From assembly GCF_023264675.1 (NCBI RefSeq), contig NZ_JAHFVG010000015.1, positions 62,001-126,000 of the forward strand: DNA of 64,000 nucleotides, read 5' to 3'. Source of the DNA: Rhodococcus sp. (in: high G+C Gram-positive bacteria). GTDB lineage: Bacteria > Actinomycetota > Actinomycetes > Mycobacteriales > Mycobacteriaceae. Below the pieces are notes generated by a model. That model did not search any database. It was not told the origin of the DNA and saw nothing but the letters and a program-made list of their open reading frames with translations. The position numbers were made by a program, and so were the translations under genes. Below, one piece after another: positions 27,830-36,649 of this stretch (the stretch's first letter is position 1; each line of letters opens with the position of its first letter).

Positions 27830-30367
27830 CTACTCGCTGTCGTCGCCCGAGGCCTTGGCCAAGTCGACCGGCACCTCGTCCGGAACGATGATGGCCTTCT
27901 TCTCGCCGCGGAACGTGAACTTCGCGTCCTCGCCGGAGCCTTCGCCGTCCCAGTTCTCGACGTCGACCAAGACGATCTGTCCGGGCTCGATCTCTCCGAA
28001 GAGGATCTTCTCCGACAGTGCATCTTCGATCTCGCGCTGGATGGTGCGGCGCAGTGGCCGCGCACCCAGGACGGGGTCGAATCCGCGCTTGGCGAGAAGG
28101 GACTTCGCCTTCTCGGTGACCTCGATCCCCATGTCCTTGTTCTTGAGCGCACCTTCGACTCGGTTGAGCATGAGATCGACCATCTGGATAATCTCGTCTT
28201 TGGTGAGCTGGTGGAACACGACGATGTCGTCGATACGGTTGAGGAACTCGGGACGGAAGTGCTTCTTCAGCTCGTCGTTGACCTTGAGCTTCATCCGCTC
28301 GTAGTTCGAGCCGGTGCCTTCACCCGAAGAGAAGCCGAGGCCGACTGCCTTCGAGATGTCCGCGGTGCCGAGGTTCGAGGTGAAGATCAACACGGTGTTC
28401 TTGAAGTCGACCGTGCGTCCCTGGCCGTCGGTGAGACGTCCATCTTCCAGCACCTGCAGGAGCGTGTTGTAGATCTCCGAGTGGGCCTTCTCGATCTCGT
28501 CGAACAGCACGACGGAGAACGGCTTGCGACGGACCTTCTCGGTGAGCTGGCCACCCTCTTCGTAACCGACATATCCGGGAGGAGCACCGAAGAGCCGCGA
28601 CGCGGTGAAGCGGTCGTGGAACTCGCCCATGTCGATCTGGATGAGCGCATCGTCCTCGCCGAACAGGAAGTTCGCCAGAGCCTTCGAGAGCTCGGTCTTA
28701 CCGACACCGGACGGGCCGGCGAAGATGAACGAGCCGGACGGACGCTTCGGATCCTTCAGGCCTGCACGCGTACGACGAATGGCCTTGGACACAGCCTTGA
28801 CTGCCTCGACCTGACCGATGATCCGCTTGTGCAGCTCGTCTTCCATGCGGAGCAGACGAGTGGTCTCCTCCTCGGTGAGCTTGAAGACGGGGATGCCGGT
28901 CCAGTTGCCCAGAACCTCGGCGATCTCGTTGTCGTCGACCTCGGCAATGACGTCGAGGTCACCGGAACGCCACTGCTTTTCACGCTCGGCGCGCTGCTGA
29001 ACCAGCTGCTTTTCCTTGTCGCGCAGGTTCGCAGCCTTCTCGAAGTCCTGCGCGTCGATCGCAGATTCCTTCTCGCGACGGGCATCGGCGATCTTGTCGT
29101 CGAACTCGCGCAGGTCTGGCGGTGCGGTCATCCGGCGGATGCGCATCCGCGCGCCCGCCTCGTCGATGAGGTCGATCGCCTTGTCCGGCAGGAACCTGTC
29201 GTTGATGTAGCGGTCGGCCAGCGTTGCCGCTGCGACGAGAGCGCCATCGGTGATCGAGACGCGGTGGTGAGCCTCGTAGCGATCGCGCAGACCCTTGAGG
29301 ATCTCGATGGTGTGCTCGACTGTGGGCTCGCCGACCTGGACCGGCTGGAAACGACGCTCGAGTGCCGCATCCTTCTCGATGTACTTGCGGTACTCGTCGA
29401 GGGTGGTGGCACCGATTGTCTGCAGCTCACCGCGCGCGAGCTTGGGCTTGAGGATCGAGGCCGCGTCGATAGCGCCCTCGGCCGCACCCGCACCGACGAG
29501 GGTGTGGAGCTCGTCGATGAACAGAATGATGTCGCCGCGGGTGTTGATCTCCTTGAGAACCTTCTTCAGGCGCTCTTCGAAGTCACCGCGGTAACGGCTA
29601 CCGGCGACCAACGAACCGAGGTCGAGGGTGTAGAGCTGCTTGTCCTTGAGTGTCTCCGGGACCTCACCGTTGACGATGGCCTGAGCGAGGCCCTCGACCA
29701 CGGCGGTCTTACCGACGCCGGGCTCACCGATGAGAACAGGGTTGTTCTTGGTGCGGCGCGACAGAACCTGCATGACGCGCTCGATTTCCTTCGCGCGACC
29801 GATGACGGGATCCAGCTTGCCTTCGAGGGCTGCCTGGGTCAGGTTGCGTCCGAACTGATCGAGGACGAGCGAGGTGGACGGAGTGCCTGCCTCGCCGCGG
29901 CCGCTGCCGGATTCCGACGGCTCCTTGCCCTGGTAACCGGACAGCAACTGGATGACCTGCTGGCGCACCCGGTTGAGATCGGCGCCGAGCTTGACCAGAA
30001 CCTGAGCCGCGACGCCTTCGCCTTCGCGGATCAGACCCAGCAGAATGTGCTCGGTACCGATGTAGTTGTGGCCGAGCTGCAGCGCTTCACGCAGGCTGAG
30101 CTCTAGTACTTTCTTGGCGCGCGGGGTGAACGGAATATGACCGGACGGAGCCTGCTGGCCCTGACCGATGATCTCCTCGACCTGGCTGCGGACTCCTTCA
30201 AGGGAGATACCCAACGACTCCAGAGACTTGGCTGCGACGCCCTCACCCTCGTGGATGAGGCCGAGCAGGATGTGCTCCGTGCCGATGTAGTTGTGGTTGA
30301 GCATCCGGGCTTCTTCTTGAGCCAGGACGACAACACGCCGCGCGCGATCGGTGAACCTCTCGAACAT
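27830..30367 (-). CDS. clpC: ATP-dependent Clp protease ATPase ClpC
   Basis: 845-aa Hsp100 unfoldase that feeds substrates to ClpP. It has two N-domain repeats (residues 1-145, with the repeated [13 protein letters not shown]), AAA-1 with Walker [14 protein letters not shown] and a UVR/M domain near 420-455. AAA-2 has [12 protein letters not shown] and the LGF ClpP-binding loop region ([13 protein letters not shown]). ATG 30367 is preceded by GAGGGAGAG. A ClgR-type dyad lies about 270 bp upstream. lsr2, which sits between clpC and lysS in M. tuberculosis, is not here. Confidence 0.97.
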   Translation of the reverse strand: MFERFTDRARRVVVLAQEEARMLNHNYIGTEHILLGLIHEGEGVAAKSLESLGISLEGVRSQVEEIIGQGQQAPSGHIPFTPRAKKVLELSLREALQLGHNYIGTEHILLGLIREGEGVAAQVLVKLGADLNRVRQQVIQLLSGYQGKEPSESGSGRGEAGTPSTSLVLDQFGRNLTQAALEGKLDPVIGRAKEIERVMQVLSRRTKNNPVLIGEPGVGKTAVVEGLAQAIVNGEVPETLKDKQLYTLDLGSLVAGSRYRGDFEERLKKVLKEINTRGDIILFIDELHTLVGAGAAEGAIDAASILKPKLARGELQTIGATTLDEYRKYIEKDAALERRFQPVQVGEPTVEHTIEILKGLRDRYEAHHRVSITDGALVAAATLADRYINDRFLPDKAIDLIDEAGARMRIRRMTAPPDLREFDDKIADARREKESAIDAQDFEKAANLRDKEKQLVQQRAEREKQWRSGDLDVIAEVDDNEIAEVLGNWTGIPVFKLTEEETTRLLRMEDELHKRIIGQVEAVKAVSKAIRRTRAGLKDPKRPSGSFIFAGPSGVGKTELSKALANFLFGEDDALIQIDMGEFHDRFTASRLFGAPPGYVGYEEGGQLTEKVRRKPFSVVLFDEIEKAHSEIYNTLLQVLEDGRLTDGQGRTVDFKNTVLIFTSNLGTADISKAVGLGFSSGEGTGSNYERMKLKVNDELKKHFRPEFLNRIDDIVVFHQLTKDEIIQMVDLMLNRVEGALKNKDMGIEVTEKAKSLLAKRGFDPVLGARPLRRTIQREIEDALSEKILFGEIEPGQIVLVDVENWDGEGSGEDAKFTFRGEKKAIIVPDEVPVDLAKASGDDSE

Positions 30368-30628
30368 CGCTCTCCCTCACTTCTTGGTGGGTGGTAGCAC
30401 TTCCCACCAGGTCTTCTAGCACCACAGGATCTAGTAACACGGGGTCGCTCGGCATAGAAGGTCTTTCACGCCGACGTTGATGCGTCTACGCCTCCAGCCT
30501 CACTGTAGTTGGCTGGTGGTTCACGTGCCGACCCTCGGTCCCTCCAGTCCGCGGTGATGTCCGAGGAAGTGAGGGACTTATGTGCCTGCTTACCGTTCAT
30601 AACGCAGCTGGGCGCGGTTTCGTTTCCC

Positions 30629-30659
30629 ATTTTCTGTCCGCTGCTGGCGAACAGAAAAT
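30629..30659 (-). promoter_or_regulatory. Dyad with ClgR-type operator upstream of clpC
   Basis: On the minus strand GTTCGC-CAGCA-GCG (30639-30652) matches the GTTCGC-N5-GCG operator reported for actinobacterial ClgR. It is embedded in a longer inverted repeat (arms ATTTTCTGT-x-CGC, 12 of 13 paired, five-base loop). The site is just past the lysS stop and about 270 bp before clpC, so the dyad could also help end lysS transcription. Confidence 0.55.
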
Positions 30660-30663
30660 TCGG

Positions 30664-32202
30664 TCAGCTCTGAGGCTTCACGATCGGGAACAAGATCGTC
30701 TCGCGAATACCGAGTCCGGTGAGCGCCATCAGCAGACGGTCGACGCCCATTCCGGTACCCGTCGTCGGGGGCATGCCCTGTTCCATCGCGGCCAGGAAGT
30801 CCTCGTCGAGCACCATCGCCTCGTCGTCCCCGGCAGCGGCCTGACGCGCCTGGTCTTCGAAACGCTCACGTTGAATGACCGGGTCGACGAGCTCCGAGTA
30901 GCCGGTGGCCAATTCGAACCCGCGAATGTAGAGGTCCCACTTCTCGGTGACACCGGGCTTGCTGCGATGTTGACGCGTCAGCGGAGACGTCTCGACCGGG
31001 AAATCGCGCACGAACGTCGGCGCGAACAAGGCATCACCGAGCTGGTTCTCCCACAGTTCCTCCACGAGCTTGCCGTGCCCGTAGATCGGCTTGCCGTCCT
31101 TGCGAGGAACCTCGAGCCCGACCTTCTCGGCGAGCGCGAGCAGTTCGTCGACCGATGTCTCCGGAGTGACGCTCACGCCGATGGCCTCCGACAACGACGG
31201 ATACATCTCGAGTGTCGTCCACTCGCCGCTGAGGTCGTAGGTGGTGCCGTCAGGAAGAAGAACGACCTGCGTGCCGAGCGCTGCCTGCGCAACCTCCTGG
31301 ATCAGCTCACGCGTCATCTTCGCCGAGTCGTCGTACGTGCCGTAGGCCTCGTAGGTCTCGAGCATCGCGAACTCCGGCGAGTGCGAGGAGTCCGCACCCT
31401 CGTTCCGGAAGTTTCGGTTGATCTCGAAGACTTTCTCGATGCCTCCGACGACACAACGCTTGAGGAACAGCTCGGGCGCGATGCGGAGGTAGAGGTCGGT
31501 GTCGAGAGCATTGGAATGCGTTACGAAGGGGCGAGCAGCGGCACCGCCGTGCAGAGTCTGCAGCATCGGAGTCTCGACTTCGAGGAATCCGCGGCGCTCG
31601 AGTGCGTTGCGTAGTTCGCGGACGACGGCGATGCGCTTGCGTGCGACGTCGCGAGCCTCCGGACGCGTGATGAGATCGAGGTAACGCTGACGAATACGCG
31701 TTTCCTCGTTCAGTTCCTTGTGCGCGACCGGCAGCGGACGGAGAGCCTTCGACGCGATCTGCCACGAATCTGCCATGACGCTGAGCTCGCCGCGACGACT
31801 GGAGATGATCTCGCCGTGCACGAACACGAAGTCACCGAGGTCGACGTCGGCCTTCCAGTCGGCAAGCGCGTCCTCGCCGACGCCTGCGAGGCTGATCATG
31901 GCCTGCAACTGGGTGCCGTCGCCTTCTTGCAGGGTGGCGAAGCACAACTTGCCGGTGTTGCGGACGAAGATGACTCGGCCGGCGACACCAACCAGCTGAC
32001 CGGTGGTGGTGTCCGCGTCGAGGTTCGGAAAAAGGTCACGAACCTCGCGAAGAGAGTGAGTGCGAGCAACGGAGACCGGATACGCTTCCCGTCCCTGCTC
32101 GAGCAACCGGTCCCGCTTGGCACGACGAATCCGTAGCTGTTCCGGAGTGTCCGACTGCTCGGAATCAGCGGGCGTGGAAGTAGCTGCGTCAGTCACAGGC
32201 AC
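30664..32202 (-). CDS. lysS: Lysyl-tRNA synthetase, class II
   Basis: 512 aa. An N-terminal OB-fold anticodon-binding domain (about 60-165; [16 protein letters not shown]) is followed by the class II core with motif 2 [11 protein letters not shown] and motif 3 [13 protein letters not shown]. It also carries RYLDLI and the HNPEF-like [10 protein letters not shown]. The N-terminal tail is low complexity. It is separated from coaX by a cysteine dioxygenase operon that is not part of the block I know from mycobacteria. Confidence 0.96.
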   Translation of the reverse strand: MPVTDAATSTPADSEQSDTPEQLRIRRAKRDRLLEQGREAYPVSVARTHSLREVRDLFPNLDADTTTGQLVGVAGRVIFVRNTGKLCFATLQEGDGTQLQAMISLAGVGEDALADWKADVDLGDFVFVHGEIISSRRGELSVMADSWQIASKALRPLPVAHKELNEETRIRQRYLDLITRPEARDVARKRIAVVRELRNALERRGFLEVETPMLQTLHGGAAARPFVTHSNALDTDLYLRIAPELFLKRCVVGGIEKVFEINRNFRNEGADSSHSPEFAMLETYEAYGTYDDSAKMTRELIQEVAQAALGTQVVLLPDGTTYDLSGEWTTLEMYPSLSEAIGVSVTPETSVDELLALAEKVGLEVPRKDGKPIYGHGKLVEELWENQLGDALFAPTFVRDFPVETSPLTRQHRSKPGVTEKWDLYIRGFELATGYSELVDPVIQRERFEDQARQAAAGDDEAMVLDEDFLAAMEQGMPPTTGTGMGVDRLLMALTGLGIRETILFPIVKPQS

Positions 32203-32235
32203 ACACTTTATCGGTCGTGCCCGACAAAGACAGAA

Positions 32236-32691
32236 TCAGTGGGCGGAGACAGCCTCGGCTTCGCGAACGCAATGTGTCGCCTTGGTCAGCACACCGAGCA
32301 GGCCCGCAGCTTTGAGAGCTTGGTAGCCCCCGACGAGGTCGGTCGACTTGGTCAGGCCCAGGTCCTGCAACGACGCTGCCGCGAGCGAGGACGTGTAGCC
32401 CTCGGAGCAGATGACGATCCACTCCACGTCGTGACTCGTGGCCGCAACCAGTCGTGCGTCGCTGGTCGGGTCGAGACGCCATTCGAGGACGTTCCGCTCG
32501 ATGGCGAGGGCACCAGGAAGCGTTCCCTCGACAGCGCGCTGCGCCTGCGGGCGGATGTCGACGACGATCGCGCCGCGCGCCACGGCGTCGCGCAGTTCGA
32601 AGACGGTGATTCGGTCGATCTTGGTACGGGCCTGAGCCAGCATTTCGACGACGGTCATGCGCGAATGCCCTACGGTTTCGACGACGCTCAT
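32236..32691 (-). CDS. Rhodanese-domain sulfurtransferase
   Basis: 151 aa, a single rhodanese domain. VVDIRPQAQRAVEGTLPGALAI is the substrate-approach region and the catalytic loop is VICSEGYTSSLAAASL, with Cys about residue 105. It could move sulfane sulfur in cysteine breakdown. ATG 32691 overlaps the cysteine dioxygenase stop by four bases, so the two are a coupled operon behind the small Cys-Cys reading frame at 33285-33326. A long in-frame extension upstream is antisense-type noise. Confidence 0.9.
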   Translation of the reverse strand: MSVVETVGHSRMTVVEMLAQARTKIDRITVFELRDAVARGAIVVDIRPQAQRAVEGTLPGALAIERNVLEWRLDPTSDARLVAATSHDVEWIVICSEGYTSSLAAASLQDLGLTKSTDLVGGYQALKAAGLLGVLTKATHCVREAEAVSAH

Positions 32692-33245
32692 TTCGATGGC
32701 CCTTCGGGAAGATCGGTCAGCTCGGTACGGGTTCTTCGAAGCGCGGACTTGTCTTTGACTTCGTAGTAGGACATCGCCGTCAGCGGCGGCGAATATGCGT
32801 GCACGCTCAATGTCGGTCCGGTGGAAATCGACGCCGGAGCCCGCATGACGTCGTGTACCCAACCGAGCGGGAACGACGCCTGGTCGCCCGCGTCGAGGCG
32901 TCGACGCTTCAAACCGTCTCCTGCCCAACGGTATTCCACGAGCGAGCCGCTCAGTACCGTCAGCGCGCCGAGTGAGCCTGCGTGGTCGTGGAGTTCGGTT
33001 GACCGATCGGGGACCCAGCTGATGAGCCAGACGTCCAGATCGTCGTCGGCGTGTAGGCGGGTGGACCACCGTTCTCCGGTCGGCCAGGTGCCGTCGCCGG
33101 GGAGGAGATGGTCGAAGCGACCCTCCAGGACCTCGGACGCACCCTGATCGGTGATCCGCAGCAGGTCATGGGGACGCAAGCGGGTGGGGAGCGCAGCAGG
33201 AGCCGAAGACGGCAGAATTCCAGAAAATACAGGTGTGGAAAGCAC
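32688..33245 (-). CDS. Cysteine dioxygenase-family cupin
   Basis: 185 aa. Cupin with the iron ligands HxH in STELHDHAGSLGAL and the third His in LGWVHDVMR, as in type I cysteine dioxygenase. It would oxidise cysteine to cysteine sulfinate. The GTG start at 33245 is preceded by GGAGAAG at five bases. A leaderless mini-gene with two adjacent Cys codons precedes it, and a rhodanese follows, all pointing to sulfur or cysteine homeostasis. Another thiol substrate is possible. Confidence 0.88.
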   Translation of the reverse strand: MLSTPVFSGILPSSAPAALPTRLRPHDLLRITDQGASEVLEGRFDHLLPGDGTWPTGERWSTRLHADDDLDVWLISWVPDRSTELHDHAGSLGALTVLSGSLVEYRWAGDGLKRRRLDAGDQASFPLGWVHDVMRAPASISTGPTLSVHAYSPPLTAMSYYEVKDKSALRRTRTELTDLPEGPSK

Positions 33246-33255
33246 GGAAACTTCT

Positions 33256-33306
33256 CCAGGGTAGGTAATTGAACGAGGCAGCGGTCAGCCTCGACAACAC
33301 TCCTGG
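33256..33306 (-). promoter_or_regulatory. Nested hairpin that can cover the cysteine dioxygenase ribosome site
   Basis: On the minus strand an inner stem pairs CGAGGC (33293-33288) with GCCTCG (33279-33274) around the mini-gene stop. An outer stem pairs CCAGG (33306-33302), inside the mini-gene, with CCTGG (33260-33256), which runs into the Shine-Dalgarno sequence GGAGAAG. A ribosome paused on the Cys codons would prevent both stems. Confidence 0.5.
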
Positions 33307-33326
33307 GGTCCCATGCACATCATCAC
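33285..33326 (-). CDS. Leaderless 13-codon Cys-Cys upstream reading frame
   Basis: GTG-ATG-ATG-TGC-ATG-GGA-... reads MMMCMGPQECCRG then TGA. It has no ribosome site, and a CAGAAT -10-like box (33334-33339) ends seven bases before the GTG, so the mRNA should begin with the start codon. Tandem Cys codons sit four and three codons before the stop, and the overlapping RNA can fold to mask the downstream cysteine dioxygenase ribosome site. Leaderless polycysteine mini-genes are known cysteine sensors in mycobacteria; assignment here is by analogy. Confidence 0.6.
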   Translation of the reverse strand: MMMCMGPQECCRG

Positions 33327-33333
33327 GAGAAAG

Positions 33334-33339
33334 ATTCTG
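33334..33339 (-). promoter_or_regulatory. -10-like box of the cysteine dioxygenase operon
   Basis: CAGAAT on the minus strand (an xAxxxT element), seven bases before the GTG of the upstream reading frame. No convincing -35 element, which is common in actinobacteria. Confidence 0.4.
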
Positions 33340-33381
33340 ACACAGGCGCACGTTTTGCGCCAGCGCGGATCCGCTCGCGCC

Positions 33382-34182
33382 CTAGCGCGCTCGCCTCTTC
33401 GCAAGGTTTCTCTCGTACACCAGACGCAAACCTTCCAGCGTGAGATCCGGCTCGTGGTGCTCGATCGAGACGCTCTCCGCCATGATCAGCGGCGCGCTGT
33501 CCCCGGTGCCGATGACCGCGACGTCTGTGCCACCGAACTCGGGCAGCTCCCGCCTGACGCGACCCACGAGGCCGTCCACCAGCCCTGCGAAGCCGAAGAC
33601 CGCGCCCGACTGCATGCACTCGACGGTGTTCTTGCCGACGACCGAACGGGGCCGAATCAATTCCACATCACGCAGCGCCGCGGATCTCGACGACATCGCG
33701 GCAGCGGAGATCTCCAGGCCGGGCGCGATGGCTCCGCCGAGGAACTCCCCCTTTGCCGAGACGACGTCCACACACGTCGTGGTACCGAAATCGACTACTA
33801 TGCAAGCACTTCCGTACAAATCGAAAGCGGCAAGAGTATTGACGATGCGATCGGCACCGACCTCTTTCGGGTTGTCCACGAGCAGCGGAACACCCGTCCG
33901 CACGCCCGGCTCGACGACGACATGCGGAACATGCTTCCAGTACCGATCGAGCATCGTCCGCATCTCACGAAGCACCGACGGCACCGTCGACAGCGCCGAC
34001 ACCCCGGTGATCTGGTCGACGTCGGCACCGAGAAGCCCACGGAACATAAGCGCCAACTCGTCGGCGGTCACCCGCTGATCGGTACGCATTCGCCAGTCGC
34101 GCACCAACTTCGAATGATCGCCGCTTCCAGTGAACAAGCCGATCGTCATGGACGTGTTCCGTATGTCGACCGCGAGCAGCAT
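33382..34182 (-). CDS. coaX: Type III pantothenate kinase
   Basis: 266 aa. Phosphorylates pantothenate, the first step of CoA synthesis. The acetate-kinase-fold phosphate loop is [19 protein letters not shown], with the type III motifs [20 protein letters not shown] and [14 protein letters not shown] 34182 gives the family start. The stop of panD is two bases upstream, so panC-panD-coaX form a pantothenate-to-CoA operon. Confidence 0.95.
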   Translation of the reverse strand: MLLAVDIRNTSMTIGLFTGSGDHSKLVRDWRMRTDQRVTADELALMFRGLLGADVDQITGVSALSTVPSVLREMRTMLDRYWKHVPHVVVEPGVRTGVPLLVDNPKEVGADRIVNTLAAFDLYGSACIVVDFGTTTCVDVVSAKGEFLGGAIAPGLEISAAAMSSRSAALRDVELIRPRSVVGKNTVECMQSGAVFGFAGLVDGLVGRVRRELPEFGGTDVAVIGTGDSAPLIMAESVSIEHHEPDLTLEGLRLVYERNLAKRRAR

Positions 34183-34184
34183 CG

Positions 34185-34616
34185 CTACACCAGCACGGAA
34201 TCGCCGCGCAACGTACGCGGGGTGATCAGCCCTGACCCCTCGGGGGCATGCGCCGGATCGGAGCCGAGCTCCACCGGCTTGTTCTTCGCGTCGACGAACA
34301 CCACCCGAGGCGCGTAGTCGGCACACTCCTGCTCGCTCATCACCCCGTAGGCGATGAGGATGACGAGGTCGCCAGGGTTGACGAGATGCGCTGCAGCGCC
34401 GTTGATTCCGATGACGCCGCTGCCGCGCTCACCGGTGATGACGTAGGTCTCCAGCCGGGCACCGTTGTCGATGTCGACGATGGTCACCTGCTCACCCTCC
34501 AGGAGATCGGCAGCCTCCATCAAATCCTGATCCACCGTGACCGACCCTACGTAATGCAGATCCGCGTGCGTCACCGTGGCGCGGTGGATCTTGGACTTCA
34601 TCATCGTGCGAAACAT
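34185..34616 (-). CDS. panD: Aspartate 1-decarboxylase proenzyme
   Basis: 143 aa. Makes beta-alanine for pantothenate. The self-processing site Gly24-Ser25 is seen in [11 protein letters not shown], so Ser25 becomes the pyruvoyl cofactor. GINGAAAHL and the [11 protein letters not shown] motif are conserved. ATG 34616 ([15 protein letters not shown]) is the standard start and has GGGAGA upstream. Confidence 0.96.
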   Translation of the reverse strand: MFRTMMKSKIHRATVTHADLHYVGSVTVDQDLMEAADLLEGEQVTIVDIDNGARLETYVITGERGSGVIGINGAAAHLVNPGDLVILIAYGVMSEQECADYAPRVVFVDAKNKPVELGSDPAHAPEGSGLITPRTLRGDSVLV

Positions 34617-34661
34617 GTTGTCTCCCTGATCTGTAAGTTCTTTCCACTGCCACTCATGCAT

Positions 34662-34729
34662 CCGGTCACTCCACAAGCTCCGCTACCGAAACCCTGCATC
34701 ACTCCGCAAGCTCCGCTCCGAGAAACCCG
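34662..34729 (+). repeat. Two diverged copies of the 33-bp repeat family, overlapping the panC end
   Basis: Units start at 34664 (GGTCACTCCACAAGCTCCGC) and 34697 (CATCACTCCGCAAGCTCCGC), a 33-bp period. On the minus strand the second unit encodes the last panC codons (GAELAE and stop). Related to the arrays at 1914 and 40886. Confidence 0.7.
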
Positions 34730-35595
34730 GTTCCGACGGCAACGCCGACATTGTCGATCAAACGCGTCGTACCGACCTTCGCGGCCACCAGCAATCGACC
34801 GTCACCTCGATCCGGAGCAGGCCCGAGGTCGACGCCCCGAAGTTCGAGGTAGTCCACCTCGACGCCGGGAACCGCATCCAGTACGCCGCGTGCGGTTGCC
34901 AGAATTGCCTCGGCACCCCCCGCCGCAGCGTGCGCACCGGCAACCAACGCCGCCGACAGGGTCATCGCAGCAGCCCGCCCCGACTCGTCGAGGTATCGAT
35001 TGCGGGAGGACAACGCCAGGCCATCCTGCTCGCGGACCGTGGGCACACCGAAGATCTTCACGTCGAAGTTCAGGTCACGCACCATCTGCCGGATCAGCGT
35101 GAGCTGCTGATAGTCCTTCTCGCCGAAGTACGCGGCGTGTGGGGAAGCGATCTGGAGGAGTTTCGCCACGACGGTGAGCATTCCAGCGAAATGCGTTGGC
35201 CTGCTCGAACCTTCGAGTTCCGCGCCGAGCGGACCGGCGTGCACCGTCGTGCGTGGCCCTGCCGGGTACATGTCGGTTGCGGAGGGAGCGAACACGATTT
35301 CGACGCCTTCCTCGCGCAGCAACTCCACGTCGGCGTCGAGTGTGCGCGGATACGCGTCGAGATCCTCGCCGACTCCGAATTGCAGCGGGTTGACGAAGAT
35401 GGACACGATCACCACCGACCCGGTCCGCTTCGCCTGCCGCACGAGGTGGATGTGGCCCGCGTGCAGCGCACCCATCGTCGGAACGAGCGCAACGGTCTTG
35501 CCCACGCCGCGAAGCGCTTTCGACACCGAGGTGACGACCGCAGGATGGTGGTGAACCGTGAGCTCACCCGCTTTGAAACTACCTGCCAGGGTCAT
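34699..35595 (-). CDS. panC: Pantothenate synthetase
   Basis: 298 aa. Joins pantoate and beta-alanine using [21 protein letters not shown] carries the HxGH motif, followed by [17 protein letters not shown] and the KMSKS-like SSRNRYLD. It overlaps the upstream DUF2520 gene by four bases. Its last six codons and stop fall inside a unit of the dispersed 33-bp repeat, so the C-terminus is probably lineage-specific. Confidence 0.95.
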   Translation of the reverse strand: MTLAGSFKAGELTVHHHPAVVTSVSKALRGVGKTVALVPTMGALHAGHIHLVRQAKRTGSVVIVSIFVNPLQFGVGEDLDAYPRTLDADVELLREEGVEIVFAPSATDMYPAGPRTTVHAGPLGAELEGSSRPTHFAGMLTVVAKLLQIASPHAAYFGEKDYQQLTLIRQMVRDLNFDVKIFGVPTVREQDGLALSSRNRYLDESGRAAAMTLSAALVAGAHAAAGGAEAILATARGVLDAVPGVEVDYLELRGVDLGPAPDRGDGRLLVAAKVGTTRLIDNVGVAVGTGFLGAELAE

Positions 35596-36506
35596 CGTTC
35601 ACCTTCCAGAAATTCGACGAGTTCGGTGGGTGCACCGACCCGCTGCGCCGACCGAAGCGACAGAGCGCGGTAACCCTCGGCAATACGCGGGTCCACTTCG
35701 GCCAACACTGCGAGATGTTTTTGCACTGCCGCCAGATCTCCCCGCGCCACCGGTCCGGTGAGCGCACCCTGGCCACGACGGAGTGCGTTCTGCAATGCCG
35801 CGGTGACGAGCGGCGCCAGAACCCGTTGCGCTGCTTCGGGTTCGGTGTCCATGCCGGGGAAACCGGGTCCGTCGAGCGCAACCCCCAACGCGTCGACAGC
35901 GTCGGCGATGAGCGTGACGAGATGGTTCGAGCCGTGGGCCAGGGCCGCGTGGTAGAGAGTGCGCCTCTCCTCGGCGACATGGACCGGCTCGCCGCCCAGT
36001 TCGAGTACCAGCGCCTGAGCCACTGCATATCCGATTTCGTCGGCAGCGGTGATCCCGAAACACGCTGATGCGAGCCTGTCGGTGTCCTCGGGATAGCCCG
36101 AGAACGTCATCGCCGGGTGAATGGCCAGTGGAACCGCACCGCACGCAGTCAGGGGACCCAATACCGCGATGCCATTGGCTCCCGACGTGTGAACGACGAG
36201 TTTGCCGGGGGCGATGACGCCGGTGGCGGCCAACCCCGTTGCAATCGAACCGAGTTCGGTGTCCGGGACGGCGAGGATCAGTAATTCTGCTTGCTTGGCG
36301 ACCTCGTCGACCGGCAGGATCCGCGAATCAGGAAGACGGGTACGCGCCCGATGGCGCGAGTCCTCCGACACCGCCGAGCAGCCGACTACCAGATGCCCGA
36401 CGCGCTCGAGAGCTTCGCCGAGAGCTGTACCCACGCGTCCCGCGGAGACGATTCCCACCGTCAAGCGCGCAGGGGCGGGATCAGCAGTGAACTCGGGTGA
36501 GGTCAC
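35592..36506 (-). CDS. Rossmann-like/DUF2520 protein, candidate ketopantoate reductase
   Basis: 304 aa. An N-terminal Rossmann domain ([20 protein letters not shown], then AVPDTELG and HTSGANG) binds NAD(P). The C-terminal helical DUF2520 domain includes IHPAMTFSG and [14 protein letters not shown]. It is co-translated with panC. DUF2520-type reductases of the PanG kind have been described as alternative ketopantoate reductases, so that role is plausible here. This is inference from context; no PanE is in the window. Confidence 0.8.
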   Translation of the reverse strand: MTSPEFTADPAPARLTVGIVSAGRVGTALGEALERVGHLVVGCSAVSEDSRHRARTRLPDSRILPVDEVAKQAELLILAVPDTELGSIATGLAATGVIAPGKLVVHTSGANGIAVLGPLTACGAVPLAIHPAMTFSGYPEDTDRLASACFGITAADEIGYAVAQALVLELGGEPVHVAEERRTLYHAALAHGSNHLVTLIADAVDALGVALDGPGFPGMDTEPEAAQRVLAPLVTAALQNALRRGQGALTGPVARGDLAAVQKHLAVLAEVDPRIAEGYRALSLRSAQRVGAPTELVEFLEGER

Positions 36507-36649
36507 CGAAATTTCCTCTCGTTCGTTCCAGTCCCGCCGTGCGGGTACCGGACGTTCTGCTACGAAGGATAGTCATTGCGATGCACGCTTGGCCACGCCG
36601 CCGGGCAGTGATCTACTTCACCGCCGCAGCGGTCGGAGGTTTCGCCAGG

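Noticed and set aside
28211..30106. A 631-codon plus-strand frame
   Set aside because: Entirely antisense to clpC, whose motifs are complete; composition is that of a mirrored frame.
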